A DNA stretch of 5,493 nucleotides from Spirochaetaceae bacterium (GTDB taxonomy: Bacteria > Spirochaetota > Spirochaetia > B11-G9), in the NCBI GenBank assembly GCA_030600745.1, contig JAUVLL010000238.1:1-5493 (forward strand), read 5' to 3'. This document shows positions 1-5,161 of this stretch, in pieces. Under the pieces are notes generated by a model that was not told the DNA's origin, did not search any database, and was given only the letters and a program-made list of their open reading frames with translations. The position numbers and the translations under genes are program-made. Position 1 is the stretch's first letter. Each line of letters opens with the position of its first letter.

Positions 1-8
1 ATTTATTC

Positions 9-596
9 CTAAATTTTAGTCTTTAGTTTGTTTAAGAACGTTTGAACAAAAGACCTGATTGTATATGCTCCGCCCATGGATAGCGCCACTCTTTCCCTTA
101 GATTTTCTTTTTTCTGCCAATAAATGAAGTTGATCCCATCACCCATAAACCAGGTATGCCATCCTTGCCGGATAGTTTTACCTGATTCTTCAGTTTCTGA
201 TTTTTGCAGGAAATTAAAAGAGATATCCGTTTCCTTTATCCTGGTAAGGAATGCTTCTTCTTTTTTGCTAAGTGGAATTTCTACAGAAGGATAGATCAGC
301 CCATCCTGATCTGTAATAAAAATCTGCTTTATAAGATTATGGTTTCTCTGAAGAATTCTAATTTTATCAATATCAGTGTCTGTATTGTTTATCACCTGGT
401 CAAGTTCATCCTCAAGTTCTATAAATACTCTTTCTATACTATTCCTTACTATTTCAAGCCTTTGGTTACCAAGATACTGAATCTGTTGTTCCCGGCGTTC
501 TTTTTCCGAATGTATGCCGGCAAACCCCATCCAGCTTAAAAGCCCGATGGGGATAATTGCCATAACAATTAAAACGAATGTCAGTTTTCTATTCAT
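9..596 (-). CDS. Membrane-anchored sensor-domain protein lacking a kinase (195 aa)
   Basis: The protein has a short basic N-terminus and one strong hydrophobic helix (about residues 5-27). A charged, probably coiled-coil stretch follows (about 29-70), then a globular part to about residue 187. The pattern QIFITDQDGLIYP (91-103) followed by GWHTWFMGDGINFIYW (145-160) resembles the extracytoplasmic N-terminal sensor region of some bacterial sensor histidine kinases, recalled from the family rather than searched. No second membrane helix, H-box or ATPase domain follows; the reading frame ends with TAG just after the sensor-like part. It may be a stand-alone sensor or a kinase truncated by mutation. 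The start lies 6 bases after the stop of the VWA gene, in the same frame, with no Shine-Dalgarno site at normal spacing (the nearest GGAT is about 17 bases upstream), so translation probably depends on coupling. The ORF is solid; the function is inferred. Confidence 0.75.
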   Translation of the reverse strand: MNRKLTFVLIVMAIIPIGLLSWMGFAGIHSEKERREQQIQYLGNQRLEIVRNSIERVFIELEDELDQVINNTDTDIDKIRILQRNHNLIKQIFITDQDGLIYPSVEIPLSKKEEAFLTRIKETDISFNFLQKSETEESGKTIRQGWHTWFMGDGINFIYWQKKENLRERVALSMGGAYTIRSFVQTFLNKLKTKI

Positions 597-602
597 AATG
601 TA

Positions 603-1931
603 TCATTCGCTGTAATCCTGCTGATTTTGTATTTCGTATGTAGATGCTTTCATTCTTTTTCTGCTGGCATTCCATTCTGCATCATCGTCTATTACTTCTG
701 TATCCATAAGGTTGATATTGCCTAGAATAAGCAATTCCTCTGATTCCAGAGCTGAAGCTGCTCCAAAAAGATATTCAGTATTTTCCTGAAGAAGTGCCTG
801 TGCTTCCTCAACTTTTCCCTCATCTCTAAGCATTATGGCTTCTTCACTAACTTCGGCAGATATCTGTTTGACAGCATCAATAACTGTTTCTTTATCAACA
901 GATTTCTCTACAGTTTCCTCTGACCTTGTAAACTCAACACCTGTCCGTCCGGATAACTGATCAGATCTTTTGGATTTCATATCCGCATAGTTTATTGTAA
1001 CATCTGCAATATTCATTTTTGATCCGGCCTGATTGGGAGGTACTGTAAGCTCAACTAGCAGATACTTTTCCTGATTGCTGTAGAGCTGATTTATAGTTGT
1101 GTAAACCCTGTTACCTATAATTTCTGCTTCTCTTCCTATTATTCGTAAAGGAAGAACACCTTCCGGACAGTTTATTTCAATTTCTACATCCTGTGCTACT
1201 ACTGAAAGGATGTCCTGAAATTCATAACGAAATATCCTTGTCAGGTCGTTGTAGTTCTCTACAAAGGCATGGTTCCCATCACTTTTCTGTGCAAGCTCTA
1301 CCATAAGATCTTCATTATAGCCTAAGCCCAGGCCTATGGTTGTAACTGAAACACCACTTCTTTTTAATGATTCTCCAAGGCTGCCTAATGCTCCTGGGGA
1401 ATCCGGTCCAACATTTGCAAGACCATCTGAGAGTAGGATTACTCTGTTAACTGAATTCCGCTCAAGAAACTTTGATACTTCATCCGCACCCTTGCTTACT
1501 CCTGCAAAAAGGGCTGTGGATCCATCTGCAAAAACAGTCTCAATTCTACGCTGAATATAGTTCCGGTCCGAAACTCTTGTGGCAGGTACAAGTACTGAAA
1601 CTGTATCAGAGTATGTAACTATAGAGACAATGTCTCTATCATCCAGCATGCTGATTGCAATTGATGCAGCCTCTTTAGCTCTTGCCATTTTTTCGCCGTC
1701 CATAGAGCCTGAACGGTCAAGTACTATTGATACATTTGCAGGTGTTCTTCTTTCCTCCCCAAGGTCCGAACCTGTCAGACCGACCTTTAAAAATATACTT
1801 TGCTGCTGGTCTGCAATAAGAAATGGATTAGATACTGACACTTCCAGATCTACTGTTGCAGCTGATAAGACTGTTATGAAAATGCTGAAAAAGATAACTG
1901 ATAAAATACTTGAAATTGCTGTTGGTTTCAT
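603..1931 (-). CDS. Exported von Willebrand factor A (VWA) domain protein, intact MIDAS
   Basis: This 442-residue protein starts with a signal peptide (hydrophobic residues about 8-24, possible cleavage after SAA near residue 26). The VWA domain spans about residues 66-240. The metal-ion-dependent adhesion site is complete: DRSGS at 72-76 (D72, S74, S76), the threonine of DGST at 139, and the aspartate of LLSDG at 169. It should bind Mg or Mn and a protein ligand outside the cytoplasmic membrane. The architecture resembles the exported VWA proteins often annotated as Ca-activated chloride channel-like; no channel activity is implied. Residues 245-340 look beta-rich, and 345-405 is helical and acidic. 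There is no C-terminal membrane helix, so it is probably periplasmic or secreted rather than a BatA-type membrane protein. The ATG at 1931 is supported by a strong Shine-Dalgarno site. The next gene follows after 6 bases, suggesting that the two products work together. Confidence 0.93.
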   Translation of the reverse strand: MKPTAISSILSVIFFSIFITVLSAATVDLEVSVSNPFLIADQQQSIFLKVGLTGSDLGEERRTPANVSIVLDRSGSMDGEKMARAKEAASIAISMLDDRDIVSIVTYSDTVSVLVPATRVSDRNYIQRRIETVFADGSTALFAGVSKGADEVSKFLERNSVNRVILLSDGLANVGPDSPGALGSLGESLKRSGVSVTTIGLGLGYNEDLMVELAQKSDGNHAFVENYNDLTRIFRYEFQDILSVVAQDVEIEINCPEGVLPLRIIGREAEIIGNRVYTTINQLYSNQEKYLLVELTVPPNQAGSKMNIADVTINYADMKSKRSDQLSGRTGVEFTRSEETVEKSVDKETVIDAVKQISAEVSEEAIMLRDEGKVEEAQALLQENTEYLFGAASALESEELLILGNINLMDTEVIDDDAEWNASRKRMKASTYEIQNQQDYSE

Positions 1932-1935
1932 AAAA

Positions 1936-1944
1936 CTCTCCTTA
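1936..1944 (-). promoter_or_regulatory. Shine-Dalgarno site of the VWA gene
   Basis: On the minus strand TAAGGAGAG precedes the ATG at 1931. The AAGGAG core is about 6 bases from the start codon, close to ideal, and fixes the start of the VWA gene. Confidence 0.85.
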
Positions 1945-1951
1945 AGTTGTT

Positions 1952-1990
1952 GAGATCGTTCCTCATCGCTTCGCTCTTCCGGTACGACTC
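1952..1990 (-). repeat. Imperfect GC-rich inverted repeat in the presumed leader of the VWA gene
   Basis: On the minus strand GAGTCGTACC (1990-1981) can pair with GGAACGATCTC (1962-1952), giving about nine pairs with one bulge and one mismatch around an 18-base purine-rich loop. It is a GC-rich island in AT-rich surroundings, about 8 bases upstream of the Shine-Dalgarno site. It could be a copy of a dispersed short repeat or an mRNA leader hairpin affecting translation or stability. A nine-codon frame starts at 1992 across it but lacks a ribosome-binding site. Confidence 0.45.
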
Positions 1991-2027
1991 ATTATTGTTT
2001 CTTAATCAACAGCGTATATCCTTCTAA

Positions 2028-2074
2028 ATTTTATTAGTGAGATCAGTGTAAAACATTTGTAAAAAATTTGTAAG
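2028..2074 (-). promoter_or_regulatory. Putative OmpR/PhoB-family operator (three 11-base direct repeats) and promoter of the VWA operon
   Basis: Three hexamers on the minus strand, CTTACA (2074-2069), TTTACA (2063-2058) and TTTACA (2052-2047), are spaced exactly 11 bases apart. This matches the layout bound by tandem winged-helix response regulators; the Bacillus PhoP box is a TTAACA-type direct repeat of the same period. A TAAAAT (2033-2028, five of six matches to TATAAT) would place the start of transcription near 2020 and the array at about -27 to -54, typical of an activator overlapping a poor -35. A GATATA at 2020-2015 is an alternative -10. The repeats are seen directly; regulator identity and promoter position are inferred. 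Confidence 0.45.
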
Positions 2075-2163
2075 ATTATTAGAACTCAGTACTATAGAGA
2101 TATTAGAGATTTAAAATAGCAACAATAGTTCCCTTCTTTATGCCAGTAATATATTTAAGCAAG

Positions 2164-2227
2164 TCCCCTTTAGGGGATTTAGGGGCAAACGCATTGGAAT
2201 CCAGCCCCCCGACCCCCTGAAGGGGGA
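2164..2227. repeat. REP-pair (REPIN-like) element: two GC-rich hairpin repeats in inverted orientation
   Basis: The left unit (2164-2186) and the reverse complement of the right unit (2227-2204) are near copies: both start TCCCC, pass through TTNAGGGG and end in GGGGC. Each is itself a small hairpin: CCCC/GGGG at 2165-2168 and 2173-2176, and CCCCC/GGGGG at 2213-2217 and 2222-2226. They are separated by a 17-base AT-richer spacer. Two inverted palindromic units around a short spacer are the form of a REPIN/BIME, a non-autonomous element usually mobilised in trans by a REP-associated tyrosine transposase. Neither hairpin is followed by a U-tract, so a terminator role is not obvious, although 3' end protection of the metalloprotease mRNA is possible. 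Confidence 0.7.
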
Positions 2228-2272
2228 GGAATAATATAATAGCCTTTACCGGGCAGTCTTTTTATTTAGAGC

Positions 2273-2845
2273 TTATTTCCGAATAAAAGAATCTCCCATA
2301 AGTTTTTCCAGAACTATAAAGGAGTCGGGACCAACCAGCACCGGCCGCGGGTCTGCGTCGGCCTGAAATAATGGGTGCATAATTGACCTTGTGTCTTCAC
2401 TGTGCCCCAGGCCCAGCATATGGCCAATCTCGTGAGCAAGCACCTCTTCTACGAAACAGGCATCCGGTTTAAGGGTTTCGTAGGTGGTAAAGTTTCCAAT
2501 ACGCATGTTGCAGATTATGTCTGCCTCTACAATTCTGTCCTGTTTATCGTACCAGAAAGCTGTATATGCAATATGACCGAAGGGAATATCTTCCGGCCAG
2601 GTTAGAAGAAAGGAAACTGTATTTTTGCCGTCCCTGCGTATACCTGCTTTGGTACGCCCTGCATACCGGAATGTTACAAGGCCCGAGGCTTCCCAGGCAT
2701 CAAAGGCACGCCCCACAGCCCGCTCTGTGCCGGGGGATGCCTCTATATTGAGATAGTAGGATACAGTGTCTGAATTTAGGAGGGCTTCTTTACCGGAACC
2801 ACAGCCTATTAAGAGAGCAGTAACTAATAGAAGAAGAACCCTCAA
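2273..2845 (-). CDS. Matrixin-like zinc metalloprotease, predicted lipoprotein
   Basis: With the proposed TTG start this is a 190-residue protein. It begins MRVLLLLVTALLIGC, a compact lipoprotein signal with lipobox LIGC and lipidated Cys15. The catalytic motif HEIGHMLGLGH (H138, E139, H142, G145, H148) fits the metzincin consensus HExxHxxGxxH, and SIMHP with the Met-turn methionine at 156 follows. The upstream AWEASG and FGHIAYT...VEADI blocks match matrixin catalytic domains (M10A). No cysteine-switch prodomain is present: the mature chain runs straight into the catalytic domain. Cys112 and Cys130 could form a disulfide. The frame stays open upstream to an ATG at 3019, but those starts lie inside the preceding gene and would bury the signal sequence. 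TTG at 2845 is 10 bases after that gene's stop and has no good Shine-Dalgarno; TTG at 2872 is the alternative. Likely a cell-surface or periplasmic protease. Confidence 0.85.
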   Translation of the reverse strand: MRVLLLLVTALLIGCGSGKEALLNSDTVSYYLNIEASPGTERAVGRAFDAWEASGLVTFRYAGRTKAGIRRDGKNTVSFLLTWPEDIPFGHIAYTAFWYDKQDRIVEADIICNMRIGNFTTYETLKPDACFVEEVLAHEIGHMLGLGHSEDTRSIMHPLFQADADPRPVLVGPDSFIVLEKLMGDSFIRK

Positions 2846-2855
2846 GGTATAAATT

Positions 2856-3452
2856 TTACTTAAACCAAACAACCGGTTGTACAGTGACAGAGATTCCCGA
2901 TAAGTTGGTGACTGCACCAGCGTGACCAGTATCAGAATCATGCCATGCATATACATCAGATCCTGCGGGAAAGGTCGCATATCCAAAAAAGGATGTGAAT
3001 CCACCTGTATCTTCCACACTGAACTGTGAAATTATCGATGGGGAACCAGTGTTTGTAGCACTAACCGTTATATATAAAGCTTTATTAGGATCCACAGTAC
3101 CACCGCTTAAAACAATCTTAAAAAGGGCACTGGTAGCGCCTTCCGGTGATGACCATCCGTCAGTTTTTCCAGCCCAACCAACTACGGTTATAGATTGCGT
3201 GGCTTCGGTGGTAGCATTCTGGACAACCTCTTCAACCAGCCCGTTAACTTCTATGGCCGTGGAGTAAGCTGAAAAAAGACTGTCAATCTCCGTTTTGGTA
3301 TAATATAGGGACTCATCAAAATCGGCACCTGCACCGCCATTCGGGTCATCATCCAGATTCATTTCACAGGCAAGTACATTAGTTAACAGCAAACCAATCA
3401 GAATTCCGCCAAACACGAATCCAGCCATCTGCAAAATACGTTTTTTACTCAT
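2856..3452 (-). CDS. Acidic lipoprotein of unknown function (198 aa)
   Basis: I do not recognise the family. The N-terminus MSKKRILQ is basic and is followed by a hydrophobic stretch (about 10-27) ending VLAC, a plausible lipobox with Cys29. The mature part is strongly acidic (about 21 Asp/Glu against 5 Lys and no Arg by eye) and has no second cysteine. It starts with a disordered DDDPNGGAGADFDE linker. YYTKTEIDSLFSAY (about 50-63) resembles the YTKxEIDxL segment common just before the trimeric stalks of phage tail-fibre and similar proteins, suggesting a short helical oligomerisation stem. From about residue 88 the chain is rich in Ser, Thr, Gly, Val and aromatic residues and looks like one beta-sandwich domain. 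The start is fixed by a strong Shine-Dalgarno site. The metalloprotease gene follows after 10 bases, so this protein could be its partner, anchor, inhibitor or substrate; none of these is shown. Confidence 0.8.
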   Translation of the reverse strand: MSKKRILQMAGFVFGGILIGLLLTNVLACEMNLDDDPNGGAGADFDESLYYTKTEIDSLFSAYSTAIEVNGLVEEVVQNATTEATQSITVVGWAGKTDGWSSPEGATSALFKIVLSGGTVDPNKALYITVSATNTGSPSIISQFSVEDTGGFTSFFGYATFPAGSDVYAWHDSDTGHAGAVTNLSGISVTVQPVVWFK

Positions 3453-3459
3453 CGTATTT

Positions 3460-3466
3460 CTCCTTT
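3460..3466 (-). promoter_or_regulatory. Shine-Dalgarno site of the acidic lipoprotein gene
   Basis: Minus-strand AAAGGAG lies 7 bases before the ATG at 3452. It is a strong site and contrasts with the absence of one before the downstream metalloprotease, which suggests ribosomes reach the latter by coupling. Confidence 0.8.
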
Positions 3467-3521
3467 AATATTTGATAGTATTAAAAAGGATACCCCTCCC
3501 TGTCGGCAATTACAGCTCAAT

Positions 3522-3545
3522 TTAGTGAGTGAAAATAGTCACTAA
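3522..3545. promoter_or_regulatory. Inverted repeat TTAGTGA-N10-TCACTAA, candidate operator
   Basis: Perfect 7-base arms (3522-3528 and 3539-3545) flank a 10-base spacer, with arm centres 17 bases apart. It lies just after the kinase stop codon and about 70 bases before the acidic lipoprotein gene. It is not followed by a U-tract on either strand, so a dimeric repressor or activator site fits better than a terminator. I found no convincing -35/-10 pair nearby, so whether a promoter sits here is open. Confidence 0.35.
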
Positions 3546-3565
3546 TATTTTGGAATAATATTACT

Positions 3566-5161
3566 TTAGTCATTTAGAGTGACAGTAAGATGAGTATAGA
3601 ACCCCTCTCCCGGAGTTGAAGCAAAGTGGACGGAAGCTCCGAGCAATTCCGATCGTTTTCTAACTCCCTCCAGGCCGGTCCCTTCTGTTATTACATCACA
3701 GCCCTTTCCGTTGTCCATGATAAGAAGCTTCAGACCTTTAGCAAATATCAGGGAAACAAGGACATAATCCGCCATTCCGTGGCGAAGAGAGTTTGTCAGG
3801 CTTTCCCTGATAAGGGCGTAGATATTCCGGACAGTTTCAATACTTAAAGAGGGTTCGCTGCCTTTAACCACCAGTTCTGCTCTGAATTTTTCCGTATTGC
3901 ATGAACGTATCAGGGGCTGGAGCTGCCTGCTTAGCAGCATATATTCCGGCACTTCCTTTTCCAGTCTGCTGTCCAACGCGCTTTCAAGATCGGTTTTTCC
4001 CTGATTAAATTGGTTGTATATTTTTTTATACCGGTCCTTTCGTTTGGCTGAATCATCGATCAGCTTCATAGCTTCCAGCTGGGCAATAAAAACAGTCAGT
4101 GAATGACCCAGAATATCATGCAATTCCTGGGCAGCCTGATTTTTCTGCTGAATAAACAGAATTTCCTTTTCCTGATTTATCTTTTCTTCAATCGATTTGG
4201 TAAGGGAGGAAATCATGTCTGTCCTTTTCTTTATCTCTTCCTTCCGTTCTGTTTCTGCCGAAACATCGATAATGCTTTCTACATCGAGAAAGCTGCCATG
4301 AAACCTGCCCGGTATCCTGTGGACCGATCTTTTTAGTGATCTTTTCTGCGCCGGGTCTGTCTTACAATCGGCAAACCTGTTCCGATATACTGCCCTGTCC
4401 CTGCTGTCGCGGATACAGATCCCCTCTTTAAGGGCATGAAGCAGCTGCCTGTGGGCTACCGCAGAGATATTTAAAAAGTCATACCGGAATACGGCTATAC
4501 CGAAGAAAAGAAAGGTAATATTGAAACAGAGAGGGACAATATCAAACCTTAATCCCGAGAACCGTGTTCCAAGGCTGGGATAATAAAAACTTCCGGCTAA
4601 CGGAGCTATTGAAGCCAGCATAAACAGGATGCTCTGAAATATTTGTTTCTTCCTGTGACGCAGCACTGCAAGAATAAGAAAGATAAAACCAAGCCCCAGG
4701 AAAAGATATATCTCTATCTTAAGTGCATAAAAAACCGGCCCAAAGGAATCACTATAGAAAGTAAATAGAGGATAGAACTGATGGTGAAACGGATTGGTAA
4801 GTACAAGAAAATAGAGGATAGATGCCGGAAGATAGCATAGCATTAGAAACCGGCGCCTGATACTGTGCTTTAAGAAATAGGTAAGACAAAAGACAAAGAA
4901 AGCAGGCCCAAGAATACTCATACCCAGGTACTGGACCATGATAAATGACCATCGCAGCCCGATAACAGGAGAAACAGTCTTAAGCAGTTTACCGAGAATC
5001 CATAAGAAAGGTCCCATGGAGAGAATCATATAACTTATCATAAGGGGAGTTTTTTCTGCACGCAGATAGATGTAGTAGTTAAGCCCGATCAGAAGAAGCA
5101 GGGAAAGAATATGGCTGCTTACCATATTTGAGATAGCCTTCATCAACCATTCGGCAATCAT
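3566..5161 (-). CDS. 7TM sensor histidine kinase, HisKA_3 (NarL/DesK-like) class
   Basis: This 531-residue kinase has about seven hydrophobic helices in residues 16-225, with TNPFHHQFY (122-130) between helices 4 and 5, as in the HisKA_7TM input domain. Residues about 237-302 resemble a degenerate PAS domain. A charged coiled coil (303-345) leads to the dimerisation/phosphotransfer helix ELHDILGHSLT with phosphoacceptor His348. The ATPase domain has an N-box (RESLTNSLRHG, Asn457), G1 box DNGKG (483-487) and G2 GTGLEGVRKR (494-503). It should autophosphorylate in response to a membrane or small-molecule signal and pass phosphate to a NarL/LuxR-type regulator. No response regulator gene follows it in the window. 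The ATG overlaps the upstream stop as ATGA, and GGAG (5174-5171) lies 9 bases before it, so it is translationally coupled to the SUMF1-domain gene. Confidence 0.95.
   Translation of the reverse strand: MIAEWLMKAISNMVSSHILSLLLLIGLNYYIYLRAEKTPLMISYMILSMGPFLWILGKLLKTVSPVIGLRWSFIMVQYLGMSILGPAFFVFCLTYFLKHSIRRRFLMLCYLPASILYFLVLTNPFHHQFYPLFTFYSDSFGPVFYALKIEIYLFLGLGFIFLILAVLRHRKKQIFQSILFMLASIAPLAGSFYYPSLGTRFSGLRFDIVPLCFNITFLFFGIAVFRYDFLNISAVAHRQLLHALKEGICIRDSRDRAVYRNRFADCKTDPAQKRSLKRSVHRIPGRFHGSFLDVESIIDVSAETERKEEIKKRTDMISSLTKSIEEKINQEKEILFIQQKNQAAQELHDILGHSLTVFIAQLEAMKLIDDSAKRKDRYKKIYNQFNQGKTDLESALDSRLEKEVPEYMLLSRQLQPLIRSCNTEKFRAELVVKGSEPSLSIETVRNIYALIRESLTNSLRHGMADYVLVSLIFAKGLKLLIMDNGKGCDVITEGTGLEGVRKRSELLGASVHFASTPGEGFYTHLTVTLND

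Larger units (their letters stand above)
1932..2272. other. 341-base intergenic region between the metalloprotease and VWA genes
   Basis: No convincing protein-coding gene lies here. In minus-strand order it holds: the REP-pair-like element (2164-2227), a short tandem TAGAGAT repeat with 9-base period on the plus strand (2095-2110), three 11-base-period hexamers (2047-2074), a possible -10 box (2028-2033), a GC-rich inverted repeat (1952-1990) and the VWA ribosome-binding site. It is AT-rich apart from the two GC-rich repeats. No standard intrinsic terminator with a U-tract follows the metalloprotease gene on the minus strand. Confidence 0.75.

Noticed and set aside
204..539. Long open frame on the plus strand opposite the sensor gene
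   Set aside because: It is antisense to a gene with a clear membrane anchor and family-like motifs; its product is low-complexity and Phe/Lys-rich with no recognisable feature.
1579..1953. Plus-strand open frame opposite the start of the VWA gene
   Set aside because: It mirrors the VWA coding sequence, which has a signal peptide, an intact MIDAS and a strong ribosome-binding site; no independent evidence supports the antisense frame.
1963..1992. Nine-codon leader peptide frame before the VWA gene
   Set aside because: There is no ribosome-binding site or attenuator structure with a U-tract; a short chance frame across a GC-rich repeat is more likely.
2241..2266. GCC...GGGC hairpin followed by TCTTTTTATTT on the plus strand, terminator-like
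   Set aside because: The stem is only three to four pairs, it faces the plus strand, and no plus-strand gene ends there.
2846..3019. N-terminal extension of the metalloprotease to the ATG at 3019
   Set aside because: It would overlap the acidic lipoprotein gene by over 160 bases and place the lipoprotein signal peptide in the middle of the protein.
3544..3563. AT-rich palindromes (AATATT...AATATT, TAATATTA)
   Set aside because: Short palindromes of A and T are expected by chance in such AT-rich spacer DNA; not called as a separate site.
4752..4952. Minus-strand open frame within the kinase membrane region
   Set aside because: It is an out-of-frame shadow of the 7TM domain with no start signals of its own.
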